From contig JACOSO010000029.1 of the NCBI GenBank assembly GCA_016178785.1, forward strand, positions 1-43,756: a stretch of DNA of 43,756 bases. The letters run 5' to 3'. A model generated the notes under the pieces. The model was not told the origin of the DNA. It saw only the letters and a program-made list of their open reading frames with translations, and did not search any database. The translations under genes were made by a program, and so were the position numbers. This DNA is from Bacteroidota bacterium. GTDB lineage: Bacteria > Bacteroidota > Bacteroidia > Cytophagales > Cyclobacteriaceae. Below, piece after piece: positions 8,253-17,447 of this stretch (within the stretch, counting starts at the first letter, position 1; every line of letters starts with the position of its first letter).

Positions 8253-10151
8253 ATGCCCAAAATTTTCAATAAATTTTATTTGGCATTTGGCTCCCTGATT
8301 TGCATCGCTTGTGCCACTTTTGCTCAGCCTGTCGTGCCAATTGTTGACAGTGTAGATCAGCATATTTTTACTTATCACGAGATCGAATATGTCGAAGATC
8401 CGGCTGGAAAGTTGAGCATTGAGCAGATTTCGTCTCAGGCGTTTGAAGACAAATTCATCGCCAATACCCGTTACAAACCTGAAAATAAAAACCGCAAATC
8501 AACCTACTGGTTCCGTATCAGAATAAAACACAACAGCCAAACCGGGAAAAATTGGGTGGCGGAGTTTTTTGATCAAACTATCGATCATCTTGAATTTTAT
8601 TACCCGGATAAAAATGGGAAACACAAGAGAACGGTGGCGGGTGATGAGTTCAATTTTGATGCAAGAAATATCTGGCACAAGAACTTCATCATTCCTCTTG
8701 AGATTTTGGGAGATCAGGAAATCACCTATTACACCAAAGTAAAGTCACAACAGCGGGCCGATGTGATGATCGTGTTGCGATCACAGGGTTGGCTGTTTCA
8801 TTATGCCCTGGATGAATATTTCTTTTTCGGGATTTTTTATGGGATGATACTCGTTTTCAGTTTCTACAATCTGCTCATGTTCATCGCTGTCAGGGAGCGA
8901 CACCACTTATACTACATGCTTTACCTGATCAGCTTGGGGCTTTATGAAATGAGCGCTGATGGGGTTGGGTTTCAATACCTGTGGCCCAACTGGCCCGCAT
9001 TCAATTATTATGCGCCAAATCTGTTTTTATACTTCGCGTCTTCGGCAACGATGGTCTTCTCTGCATCCTTGCTTAATCTTCGAAAGAAGAATGACTGGCT
9101 TTTTAGATTATTTATCTACGTTTTTTTATTTCGTACGGCCTTTCTTATAATGAGCCTCACCATAAAACCTGAATGGTTTACCTTCAGATTTATCGAAGTG
9201 CTTCCCTTCTTTTCGATTTATTATGCGAGTATCAGGAGTTATTTCTTTGACAAGTACCCGCCTGCAAGATTTCTTGTAGCTGCTTATACTTTTGTGGCTT
9301 TGGCTATCATGTACAAGATGGTTGAGAATGCCAACATCGACTGGAAGCCTATTGGCGAACTTTCTTACTACAGCCTCGGATTTAGTTTCGTGATCGAAAT
9401 GCTTTTGTTATCGTTTGCAATTAGCGATAAAATCAGAGTTTTGCGTTTGGAAAAAAACGAAGCGCAATTGAACACCATCAAGCAGCTCAACGAAAATCAG
9501 AAACTCAAAGATAATCTGAATAGTATCTTGGAAGAGCAGGTTGAGCTAAAGACTGCTGAGATTGCACGTAACCTCGCTTTGATTGAAGAACAAAATCATC
9601 AATTGGAATTAGCCAACGGGCAACTTGAATCACAGGCGCAGGAAATAACAGAGATCAATAAGTTGCTTTCGCGTGATAATGTTCAACTGCAACACGATGT
9701 GGCTGAAGTAAAAGAAGCGCGGGTGCTCTCAAAAGAAGTTGATTTTGAGGAATTCAGTGTCATCTATCCCGATGACGATAGTTGCCTTAAATTTATTGCT
9801 TCAATTAAATGGCAGAATGGATTTTGGTGCAAGAGATGTAACCATTCCAATTACAGCGAAGGAAGAAGTCCGTATAGCAAGAGATGTTCACGATGTGGTT
9901 ATGACGAGTCAGCAACTGCATATACACTTTTACAAAACAGCCGTCTTCCGATCAACAAAGCGTTTTATATGATCTTCCTGGTGTACTCTTCCAATGGAAG
10001 AATTTCATCACACAAACTTTCAGAGATATTACAAATTCGCCAAAGCACCTGTTGGCAATACAGTTCAAAAATCAAAAAAGCCATGCGTGAAAAAGCAAAA
10101 GCTGGAAAAATCAGGCACGCAGATGGGTGGGATTCAATTATTTTCAACTGA
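8253..10151 (+). CDS. 7TM-DISM receptor fused to IS1595-type zinc ribbon/helix region
   Basis: A 632-residue membrane protein from the ATG at 8253 (MPKIFNKFYL); an in-frame TTG at 8235 is less likely. It has a signal peptide ending near CATFAQ, then a 7TMR-DISMED2-like extracellular beta domain (about 35-180, with STYWFRIRIKH and VAEFFDQTIDHLEFYYPD), and then seven membrane helices (about 187-395), the 7TMR-DISM arrangement. A coiled coil follows (about 395-500, rich in E, Q, N and L). Instead of the usual histidine kinase or cyclase, the C-terminus has a CxxC...CxxC zinc ribbon (C526, C529, C545, C548). The helical segment after it (INKAFYMIFLVYSSNGRISS...) matches the N-terminal part of IS1595-family transposases. 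The DDE nuclease domain is absent, because the protein stops there. I infer a signal-responsive, membrane-anchored DNA-binding regulator. It lies directly upstream of the glucan locus. Confidence 0.85.
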   Translation: MPKIFNKFYLAFGSLICIACATFAQPVVPIVDSVDQHIFTYHEIEYVEDPAGKLSIEQISSQAFEDKFIANTRYKPENKNRKSTYWFRIRIKHNSQTGKNWVAEFFDQTIDHLEFYYPDKNGKHKRTVAGDEFNFDARNIWHKNFIIPLEILGDQEITYYTKVKSQQRADVMIVLRSQGWLFHYALDEYFFFGIFYGMILVFSFYNLLMFIAVRERHHLYYMLYLISLGLYEMSADGVGFQYLWPNWPAFNYYAPNLFLYFASSATMVFSASLLNLRKKNDWLFRLFIYVFLFRTAFLIMSLTIKPEWFTFRFIEVLPFFSIYYASIRSYFFDKYPPARFLVAAYTFVALAIMYKMVENANIDWKPIGELSYYSLGFSFVIEMLLLSFAISDKIRVLRLEKNEAQLNTIKQLNENQKLKDNLNSILEEQVELKTAEIARNLALIEEQNHQLELANGQLESQAQEITEINKLLSRDNVQLQHDVAEVKEARVLSKEVDFEEFSVIYPDDDSCLKFIASIKWQNGFWCKRCNHSNYSEGRSPYSKRCSRCGYDESATAYTLLQNSRLPINKAFYMIFLVYSSNGRISSHKLSEILQIRQSTCWQYSSKIKKAMREKAKAGKIRHADGWDSIIFN

Positions 10152-10486
10152 ATCTGAAAACCTAATTCACTGTTTTTCTGCTCGTTACAGCAGCTACAGA
10201 AAATAAATGAATTTTTTTTTGAGCTGTGATTTAGAATGTAACTGTTTGAGACGCATTCAATTGCAGAAAACAAAAAATCGCAATCGTGTGCAATTAAAGG
10301 CGTATCAGGTCATTTCTTCCCCCCGAGTAATATCTCATGAATCCAGCTCTGTAGCGCCTCTTTTGGATTGAGATCAAAGCGTATTATTTTTTGTAAATAC
10401 TTAATGATCAATGTTTTAAGTTGAGATTTTAGATTGAGGAGTCTACTTTTGGTTTTAGCTAAAACTTAAACCTTAAACTCTAAAAC
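10152..10486. other. Regulatory spacer upstream of the glucan utilisation locus
   Basis: This 335-base AT-rich spacer lies between the receptor-regulator gene and susC. Near the receptor gene's end, TTTTCTG/CAGAAAA arms (about 10172-10202) could form a weak hairpin, but there is no clean terminator. The last 70 bases contain the promoter annotated separately. No open frame of note is present. Any operator for the locus should lie in 10230-10440. Confidence 0.5.
10421..10451 (+). promoter_or_regulatory. Bacteroidota-type promoter of the susC operon
   Basis: TACTTTTG at 10444-10451 is an exact match to the TAnnTTTG -7 box known for Bacteroidota sigma factors. A TTG at 10421-10423 lies 20 bases upstream, close to the usual -33 position. 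It is about 35 bases before the susC ATG, which suits a short leader. The call is by pattern only. Confidence 0.5.
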
Positions 10487-13400
10487 ATGCGAAGATCTCT
10501 ACGAATAAGATGGGGGTTTAGATTATCCCTGATCATTAGTTGCTCTCTGGTATGGGGGGCTGTTCTGGCGCAGAGCCGGACTTTAACAGGCGTTGCCAAA
10601 GACAGCAAATCAAACGAGGCATTGCCTGGCGTTAATGTTGTTTTGAAAGGAACTTCAACCGGAACGATCACCGATGCGAATGGAGCATATAGCATTAATG
10701 TAAGCTCTGAGAATGACGTTCTGATCTTTTCGTTTATCGGTTATGCGAAAACCGAAGTGAAGGTTGGTACCAACTCAACGTTGGATATCAACATGGAGGT
10801 GGATATTGTTTCACTGGAGGAAGTAGTAGTGGTAGGCTATGGAGAGCAGAAGAAAAGTGTTGTAACGGGAGCGATCTCTAAGGTCTCTGCTGACAACCTG
10901 GAAAAAGTCCCCAACGGCTCAATCGGTACCGCACTTCAAGGAAGAGTGGCTGGCGTAACCATTGCGCAAGAATCAGGACAACCTGGTTCAGCAGCTACAA
11001 TCAGAATAAGAGGTGTCACAACTTTTGGTGGTGGTAATAATCCGCTCTGGGTTGTAGATGGTGTGGTGGTTGATCAAGCTACGATGGGTTACATCAACCA
11101 ATCCGACATTGAATCGATTGAAGTGTTGAAGGACGCAACCTCATCGGCAATTTACGGTACGCGCGCTGCAACCGGTGTCATCATCGTGACGACCAAAAAA
11201 GGAAAGGCAGGAAAATTCTCCATCGACTATAATGGTTTTTTGGGAACATCTGCGCCAGCACGCAAATTGGATTTGCTAAATGCACAACAGTACGCAACCA
11301 TTATCAATGAAAGATCAGTTGGCGGTGGTGGTCCAATTGTGTACTCCAACCCGGCAAGCCTAGGTCAGGGCACAGATTGGCAAAAAGTTATTTTTAACAA
11401 CGGAGCTTTTCGTTCGAATCATCAACTAGGCTTAAGCGGTGGTGGTGAAAAATCTACTTACTATTTCTCTTCCGGCTATCAGAAACAAGAAGGAATTGTG
11501 CTTCCTGAAATTTCAGGTTATGAGAAATACAACGTGCGGATCAACTCCACTCACAAGATCTCCAAAATTTTTACGCTAGCGCAGACGCTGGGCTACACAC
11601 ATCAAAACTCGAAGGGTATAGGCAACACAAATAATGAATTTGGAGGGCCATTGAGTTCTGCTATCAACCTGGATCCAATCACACCGCTTTATGAAACAGA
11701 CCCCGCAAAACTTTCACTCTATAATCCATTATCGGTAAAGGATGACCATGGAAATGTGTACGGAATCTCAAGTGTAGGGGTTCAGGAGATGTCAAATCCT
11801 GCGGCTTATGCAAGAACCCGCTTGGGCAATCATGGCTGGTCGAATGATCTTGTAGGAAATCTTTCTTTGGAAGCAGCAATCACCAGCGACATCAAAATCA
11901 AGTCGATTGCTTCAGGAGTTCTTTCATTCTGGGGCGATGAAGGGTTTTCCCCTTCGTATTATCTGGGTTCCGGTGGTGGAAACAGCCAACCGATAAATCG
12001 CCTTTGGAGAAATCTAAATGACAGAACCAGCTGGAACATCGAGAATTTTATTACCTACAACAAGACTATCGCAGAAGATCACAGCTTGACAGTCATGCTC
12101 GGTCAGGGAGCATACGTGCAGAATGTAGGTGGAGGAAACAACTTCACTCTTTTAAATCTGCCCGTAAATAATTACAAAGATGCTTCGTTCGGCTTTTACT
12201 CTAATTCGTCTACATACACGGCAAGTGCTTACACTACCGATGGAAATCTTTACAACAACGTGCACAAGTTGTCTTCTTTGTTTGGCCGCGTGAACTATAG
12301 TTACCAGGAAAAGTATCTTTTCACCGCTATACTCAGGCGCGATGGAAGCAATCGTTTTGGAAAAAATAATCACTACGGTGTATTCCCGGGCGCGTCAGCA
12401 GGGTGGAATGTTTCAAAGGAAAATTTCTGGCCTCAGAATAACATTGTCAATTACTTAAAAATCAGAGCCGGTTTTGGAACCACTGGTAATGATGCTATCG
12501 GTGATTACGGATATCTTTCTCTCGTAAATCCGGGCTACAACTACACGATTGGCGGCAATGTTATTCAAGGATATACAGCGAAGTCGCTTGATAACCCTGA
12601 CCTCAAATGGGAGACTACCACGCAGGTGAATGTTGGCTTTGAAGCGATTGCTCTTCGCGACTTGAGCATCACTTTCGATTACTTCACTAAAAAGACAAGC
12701 GGTATTCTTCGTCCGGTGAATATCCCCGGTTATGTAGGGGTTACAAGCCTTCCTCTCGGAAACGTAGCTGACATGAAAAACAGTGGCCTCGAGCTGGAGC
12801 TGAGATATAAGCATAGATTAGGACCTGTTGATTTTTCTGCGACCGCCAGCGGAGCTACTTTGAAAAATGAGGTGACCTATGTGGCGTCAGATGTGAATTA
12901 TGTAGTGGGAGAGGCCGGCTTTCAGGGAATGGGGACTGTGACACGCATACAAGTTGGACAACCTTATAACGCCTTCTTTGGTTATAAAAGCAACGGAATA
13001 TTTCAAACTCAGGAAGAAATTAACAGCTACACAAATGCCAGCGGCCAGCTTATTCAGCCCGGTGCAAAGCCTGGCGATTTCAGATGGGTTGACCTCAACG
13101 GTGATGGTAAAATAACCAGCGATGATTTAGACAGAACATTTTTGGGAAGTAGTATCCCTAAATACACATTCGGTATCACGCTGAATTTTGCATACAAAAA
13201 TTTCGACTTGATGGTTTTTGCCAACGGGGCCGGTGGGAACAAAATTTTCCAGGGCCTTCGCAGGTTAGATATTGATCGCGCCAATTTTTCAACCAGCGTA
13301 CTAAATCGTTGGACCGGCCCAGGTTCTTCCAACGATTACCCGCGTCTCGACTACACGGATCCTAACAGAAATTTCAGCAACATGTCTGGTTTCTATCTCG

Positions 13401-13639
13401 AAAAGGGAGACTATCTCAGATTTAAAATCATACAGCTGGGGTACACTATTCCGCAAAACAAAGTACTTAACAAATTAGGTGTGAGCAGATTCAGGGCATA
13501 TATCACTGCTGAAAACTTGTTTACGTTCACGAAGTACACCGGATATGATCCGGAAATCGGAGGTTATGTCTTCAGTATCGACAAAGGGAGATATCCGCAG
13601 GCGAGATCATTCTTGTTTGGAATTCAAATGAAGTTTTAA
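10487..13639 (+). CDS. susC: SusC/RagA-type TonB-dependent outer-membrane transporter
   Basis: A 1050-residue SusC-like protein that imports oligosaccharides across the outer membrane using TonB energy. After a signal peptide (ending VLAQS), a carboxypeptidase-regulatory-like domain (about 30-105; LTGVAKDSKSNEALPGVNVV) leads to the TonB-box region LEEVVVVGYGEQKKS. The plug follows (ALQGRVAGVTIAQESGQPGS, ATSSAIYGTRAATGVIIVTT, both diagnostic for SusC proteins), then a long beta-barrel ending in an aromatic outer-membrane signal (FLFGIQMKF). It is the first gene of the glucan locus, 30 bases before susD, so the two make the usual SusCD 'pedal-bin' pair. Confidence 0.97.
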   Translation: MRRSLRIRWGFRLSLIISCSLVWGAVLAQSRTLTGVAKDSKSNEALPGVNVVLKGTSTGTITDANGAYSINVSSENDVLIFSFIGYAKTEVKVGTNSTLDINMEVDIVSLEEVVVVGYGEQKKSVVTGAISKVSADNLEKVPNGSIGTALQGRVAGVTIAQESGQPGSAATIRIRGVTTFGGGNNPLWVVDGVVVDQATMGYINQSDIESIEVLKDATSSAIYGTRAATGVIIVTTKKGKAGKFSIDYNGFLGTSAPARKLDLLNAQQYATIINERSVGGGGPIVYSNPASLGQGTDWQKVIFNNGAFRSNHQLGLSGGGEKSTYYFSSGYQKQEGIVLPEISGYEKYNVRINSTHKISKIFTLAQTLGYTHQNSKGIGNTNNEFGGPLSSAINLDPITPLYETDPAKLSLYNPLSVKDDHGNVYGISSVGVQEMSNPAAYARTRLGNHGWSNDLVGNLSLEAAITSDIKIKSIASGVLSFWGDEGFSPSYYLGSGGGNSQPINRLWRNLNDRTSWNIENFITYNKTIAEDHSLTVMLGQGAYVQNVGGGNNFTLLNLPVNNYKDASFGFYSNSSTYTASAYTTDGNLYNNVHKLSSLFGRVNYSYQEKYLFTAILRRDGSNRFGKNNHYGVFPGASAGWNVSKENFWPQNNIVNYLKIRAGFGTTGNDAIGDYGYLSLVNPGYNYTIGGNVIQGYTAKSLDNPDLKWETTTQVNVGFEAIALRDLSITFDYFTKKTSGILRPVNIPGYVGVTSLPLGNVADMKNSGLELELRYKHRLGPVDFSATASGATLKNEVTYVASDVNYVVGEAGFQGMGTVTRIQVGQPYNAFFGYKSNGIFQTQEEINSYTNASGQLIQPGAKPGDFRWVDLNGDGKITSDDLDRTFLGSSIPKYTFGITLNFAYKNFDLMVFANGAGGNKIFQGLRRLDIDRANFSTSVLNRWTGPGSSNDYPRLDYTDPNRNFSNMSGFYLEKGDYLRFKIIQLGYTIPQNKVLNKLGVSRFRAYITAENLFTFTKYTGYDPEIGGYVFSIDKGRYPQARSFLFGIQMKF

Positions 13640-13669
13640 CCAAATTTTTAAACCGTAAATCTTACGAAT

Positions 13670-15184
13670 ATGAAATTGAATAAATTGAAACCACATATAG
13701 CGTCTGTCTTATTGATAGCGATATTCGTTTCATGCAACGATAGTTTTTTGGACGTACAACCCAAGGGAGCATTTCTAAGTGGTAACTATTACGCTAACCG
13801 AGACCAGGCATTCTCAGCATTGGTTGCGGTTTATGACGGATTGCGAAAAAATACGGGCGGTTTTGAAAACATCGTAACCATGATGAACGCTGGCTCTGAT
13901 GATAACGTAGCCGGTGGAGCTTCTTCAACGGATGGACTGCAGATTCATGTTTTTGACAAATTCACCGTTACGCCCGACAACATGGCGCGAAGTTTCTGGA
14001 GCGATCACTACCAGGGAATTTTCAGGGCAAATATCCTTTTGTCTAAACTGGATGGTGTAACTATGGATGCAAATGAAAAGGCAAGGTTTGGTGCAGAAGC
14101 AAAAGTACTGCGGGCACTTTATTACTTCAATCTGGTCAGAATGTTTAAGAATATTCCGCTGATTGTCGCTCCTCTCACAACATCAGAAATCTATTCAGTG
14201 AGCCAGGCAAAACCGGAGGATGTTTACGCACAAATCGAAAATGACTTGGCTGATGCGCTGTCTATTTTGCCAGGAACAATCGCAGCTTCCGAAAGTGGCC
14301 GGCTATCGAAAGGCGCAGCACAAGCGCTGCTGGGTAAAGTTTATTTGTATGAAGGAAAAAATTCAGCCGCAGCAGCTCAATTTGCAGATGTTAATGGTAC
14401 ACCAGGTGGCGTGAGCGTTTATGGATATAAACTACTATCCAACTTCAATGACCTATGGGTAGTTTCAAACAAGTTCAATTCTGAATCTATCATTGAATGT
14501 ACTCATAGCAATCAATCAAAAAATGATTGGGGCTTCTGGGGATCTGGCCAGGATATGGGAAACACGCTAAATGTAATGGCGGGCATTCGTAATTATTCCA
14601 GACTAAAAAGCACGAGTAGTGCACCACCATCAATGCCAAGTGGATGGAGCTTCAGTACTTTCACGCAAGACTTTTACGATGTTATTAAAACTGATCCACG
14701 ATTTGGTTCCACTGTGTTGGATCTACATTCATACGAGACAGCCGGTGAAATTGCTTACGTTCATGGAGACGAAGATCTTGGATATTACTTGAACAAATTC
14801 ATGCCAAGACCTCAGGATGTGTTTTCAGGTGGAGGCTCTCCTGATTTGAACTATCAGCAAGACAGTTTCATCATTCGTTTGGCCGATACTTATCTAATGG
14901 AAGCAGAGGCACTTGGCGCAACAGGCGCACGTGCCCAAGCCTTACTTGATGCAGTTAGGGCAAGGGTCGGGCTGCCTTCTGTTCCAGTGTCAATGGACGC
15001 GATCAAGGCAGAACGCAGATTGGAGTTGGCGGGTGAAGGTCATCGTTTCTTTGATTTGGTGAGATGGGGCGATGCAGCGACAAAATTATCAAGCCGAGGA
15101 TTTGTTGCAGGGAAAAATGAAATCTTCCCGATTCCTTCAATTGAGTTGAAAGGTACCAAGCTGATACAAAATCCTAACTACTAA
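13670..15184 (+). CDS. susD: SusD/RagB-type glycan-binding lipoprotein
   Basis: A 504-residue SusD-family surface lipoprotein that caps the SusC barrel and captures oligosaccharide. A lipoprotein signal ends at Cys22 (AIFVSCND), followed by the typical FLDVQPKGAF start of mature SusD proteins. TPR-like helices include AEAKVLRALYYFNLVRMFKNIPLI, and the C-terminal RagB/SusD motif is present (ADTYLMEAEALGA..., AERRLELAGEGHRFFDLVRWG, then EIFPIPSIEL). It is co-transcribed with susC, 30 bases downstream. The bound glycan is inferred from the neighbouring hydrolases. Confidence 0.97.
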   Translation: MKLNKLKPHIASVLLIAIFVSCNDSFLDVQPKGAFLSGNYYANRDQAFSALVAVYDGLRKNTGGFENIVTMMNAGSDDNVAGGASSTDGLQIHVFDKFTVTPDNMARSFWSDHYQGIFRANILLSKLDGVTMDANEKARFGAEAKVLRALYYFNLVRMFKNIPLIVAPLTTSEIYSVSQAKPEDVYAQIENDLADALSILPGTIAASESGRLSKGAAQALLGKVYLYEGKNSAAAAQFADVNGTPGGVSVYGYKLLSNFNDLWVVSNKFNSESIIECTHSNQSKNDWGFWGSGQDMGNTLNVMAGIRNYSRLKSTSSAPPSMPSGWSFSTFTQDFYDVIKTDPRFGSTVLDLHSYETAGEIAYVHGDEDLGYYLNKFMPRPQDVFSGGGSPDLNYQQDSFIIRLADTYLMEAEALGATGARAQALLDAVRARVGLPSVPVSMDAIKAERRLELAGEGHRFFDLVRWGDAATKLSSRGFVAGKNEIFPIPSIELKGTKLIQNPNY

Positions 15185-15212
15185 TAATCCTCAACAGATG
15201 AATTACATAGGT

Positions 15213-16127
15213 ATGAAAACACAAAAAAATATCTTCTCAATCGGCACTCTATTCATGATTGGATTGGTGCTGTTAGATGCATGCCAACCCGATAAGGCGG
15301 CAGAGTTAGGAGACCCTCCGAAGGCCAGCTTCACCAGTGCGGTTGATGCCAACGGTTACTCTGTTACTTTATCAAATACTTCGGCAGGACCAACTATCGC
15401 GTACTGGTCAGTGCCTGGAATGAATCTTGGATATTCAGATCTTAAAGGTGATGTAGTTACAATTAACTTTACCTTTCCCGGCACTTATACAGTGAAGATG
15501 CGCGCGATTGGTCACGGAGGGATGGACTCAACGAAAGTAGATGTAACAACCACGAAGCCCAATCCCGAGGCATGTAAATCCACTGCCGCGCTTGGCTTTA
15601 TCGCATCTTGTACCTCGAAAAAATGGAAGCTTATTCCCGCTGCTGGCGCGTACAAAATTGGTCCCGGTCCAAATGACGGATCGTGGTGGTCGAATGGCGC
15701 TGGCGATGTAACTTCAAGAGCATGTGAATTTGACGATGAGTACACTTTCTCTTTTGACGCGGCCGGTACTTTCGTGTATAACAGTCATGGCGATTTTTAT
15801 GGCGATGGTTACATGGGCGATAATTCTAATGCGTGTCAGCCGGAAAGTAATTTCACAGCAAAGCAAGCGCCCTGGGGGTCTGGCGGTCACAATTACGCAG
15901 TAATTCCCAATGCAGGGTTAAACAAACTGGGGCAGCTGAAGGTAATTGGGTTAGGAGCACATATGGGGCTACAGAAAGTAACAACCAGTTCTGAAAATGC
16001 GAGTGGACCAGTAAGCTCAATTACGTATGACATTCTCTCAATGACTCAAGACCCGAATGGTGACGTGCTCGTGCTCGGAGCCAATATGGGCTGGGGTTGG
16101 TGGACTTTTACTTTTAAATCTTTTTAG
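15213..16127 (+). CDS. PKD-domain surface glycan-binding lipoprotein (SGBP-like)
   Basis: About 304 residues from the ATG at 15213 (MKTQKNIFSIG); the in-frame ATG at 15198 would only add MNYIG. The lipoprotein signal ends at LLDAC. A PKD-like beta-sandwich follows (about 35-115; ASFTSAVDANGYSVTLSNTS, FPGTYTVKMRAIG). The C-terminal half is rich in Trp, Gly and Asn (SWWSNGAGDV, GYMGDNSNAC, NMGWGWWTFTF) and is probably a carbohydrate-binding fold. The position after susD and before the enzymes is where surface glycan-binding proteins sit in utilisation loci. Ligand binding is inferred. Confidence 0.75.
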   Translation: MKTQKNIFSIGTLFMIGLVLLDACQPDKAAELGDPPKASFTSAVDANGYSVTLSNTSAGPTIAYWSVPGMNLGYSDLKGDVVTINFTFPGTYTVKMRAIGHGGMDSTKVDVTTTKPNPEACKSTAALGFIASCTSKKWKLIPAAGAYKIGPGPNDGSWWSNGAGDVTSRACEFDDEYTFSFDAAGTFVYNSHGDFYGDGYMGDNSNACQPESNFTAKQAPWGSGGHNYAVIPNAGLNKLGQLKVIGLGAHMGLQKVTTSSENASGPVSSITYDILSMTQDPNGDVLVLGANMGWGWWTFTFKSF

Positions 16128-16134
16128 GTTTAGG

Positions 16135-16185
16135 TTGTCGAGGTCTTATAAAATGGAGGCAAGCCTCCATTTTTAAGATCGACAA
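16135..16185 (+). terminator. Strong intergenic hairpin, possible attenuator/processing site
   Basis: A near-continuous inverted repeat begins eight bases after the stop codon of the surface lipoprotein gene. TTGTCGA (16135-16141) and TCTTATAAAATGGAGGC pair with GCCTCCATTTTTAAGA and TCGACAA (16179-16185) around a two-base AA loop, with a small bulge. The inner stem AATGGAGGC/GCCTCCATT is perfect and followed by Us. It would partly end or stabilise transcripts, giving more susCD than enzyme mRNA. Confidence 0.65.
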
Positions 16186-16205
16186 TCTAACTACACGATT
16201 CACTC

Positions 16206-17411
16206 ATGCGAACTTTATTTCTGACGAAGTCATTTTTATTTTTGAGGCTCTTCCTGATTGGAGGAATTTTATTTGCTTGTAGTAAAGCGAATGAAGCACA
16301 GATCGTTCCGTCAGTGAGTATTCAGGATGCGACACAGATCAGAACTACAGCAGACGGTGTCATGCGGTTCTACATCAATTCAAGTGTGAGGATGGCAAGC
16401 GATATATCTGTAGATTTTACAATCGTGGCGGGCACGGCAAAGTCACCTGCAGATTTTGTTAGTGGTAATGGAACGTTGACCATGGCTGCTGGTCAAACGC
16501 AAGCTACTCTCGATGTTCAGATCAAAGGAGATCCAACCAATTTACGTCAACCCAATCTTCAGTTTTCAGTTCTGCTTTCAAATCCGAAATCGTGTCAGCT
16601 GGGAATAAATTCAGCAACAGGAACCTTGGTGACAGAGAATGGAAATTATTTGCCTACTGACAATGCTGGTTATTCCACACCTAAATCATATTCGAATTAT
16701 ACATTGGTTTGGAGCGATGAATTTGCGGGTTCAAGCCTTGATCAAAGCGTTTGGAATACTGAAAGCGGCAATGGAAGTGGTGGTTGGGGAAACAATGAGT
16801 TGGAGTATTATACCGGAAGCACGAGTAACGTATTTCTTTCCAATGGCAATTTGATCATCGAGGCGCGCAAAGAATCCACGGGCGGATTTAATTATACTTC
16901 ATCGCGGCTTACTACGGCTGGGAAAAAAAATTTCAAATTTGGAAGAATAGATATTCGCGCCAAGATACCGGTGGGCAAAGGGATATGGCCCGCTTTGTGG
17001 ATGCTCGGTACAAATATCGGATCTGTTGGCTGGCCGGCCTGTGGTGAAATTGACATCATGGAATTGGTCGGTACGTTTCCGAGCCGAGTTACTTCAACCA
17101 TGCATTGGAAATCCACATCCGGTAGCGACATCTATAAAAATGCAAACTTCAGCTTAACAAACGCTGATTTCTCACAGCAGTTCCATGTGTTCAGCATTGT
17201 ATGGACGCAGGACACCATCAAGTCGTATGTTGATGATCAACTTTTTTTGACTGTAACTTCTGCAGATGTCGGTAGTGCAAATTACCCCTTCAACGCAGAT
17301 CAGTTTTTCATTTTTAATGTGGCAGTAGGTGGTAATTGGCCAGGCCCGCCTGATACCTCGACCACTTTTCCGCAGCGGATGTTTGTCGATTATGTGAGAG
17401 TTTTTCAATAA
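16206..17411 (+). CDS. GH16 endo-beta-1,3-glucanase (laminarinase-like) lipoprotein
   Basis: A 401-residue lipoprotein (signal ending GGILFACSKA) with an N-terminal Calx-beta-like domain (about 32-145; VDFTIVAGTAKSPADF, TMAAGQTQATLDVQI) and a C-terminal GH16 jelly-roll. GH16 evidence: NYTLVWSDEFAGSSLDQSVWNTE at the domain start, the catalytic GEIDIMEL motif with nucleophile E281, D283 and acid/base E286, and downstream STMHW and FHVFSIVWTQDTI. The EIDIME form is typical of laminarinases, which cut internal beta-1,3-glucosidic bonds. It probably works at the cell surface, feeding SusCD. It is separated from the upstream gene by a hairpin but runs in the same direction. Confidence 0.93.
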   Translation: MRTLFLTKSFLFLRLFLIGGILFACSKANEAQIVPSVSIQDATQIRTTADGVMRFYINSSVRMASDISVDFTIVAGTAKSPADFVSGNGTLTMAAGQTQATLDVQIKGDPTNLRQPNLQFSVLLSNPKSCQLGINSATGTLVTENGNYLPTDNAGYSTPKSYSNYTLVWSDEFAGSSLDQSVWNTESGNGSGGWGNNELEYYTGSTSNVFLSNGNLIIEARKESTGGFNYTSSRLTTAGKKNFKFGRIDIRAKIPVGKGIWPALWMLGTNIGSVGWPACGEIDIMELVGTFPSRVTSTMHWKSTSGSDIYKNANFSLTNADFSQQFHVFSIVWTQDTIKSYVDDQLFLTVTSADVGSANYPFNADQFFIFNVAVGGNWPGPPDTSTTFPQRMFVDYVRVFQ

Positions 17412-17447
17412 GATACTGTGCTCATGACTTTCAAAGACTTTATCGCT

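Noticed and set aside
8235..8253. A TTG start that would extend the receptor by six residues.
   Set aside because: The ATG at 8253 directly begins a clean signal peptide, so the TTG is not needed.
9780..10151. A separate IS1595 transposase gene fused by sequencing error.
   Set aside because: The frame continues smoothly from the coiled coil, there is no DDE domain afterwards, and no terminal inverted repeats were visible around it.
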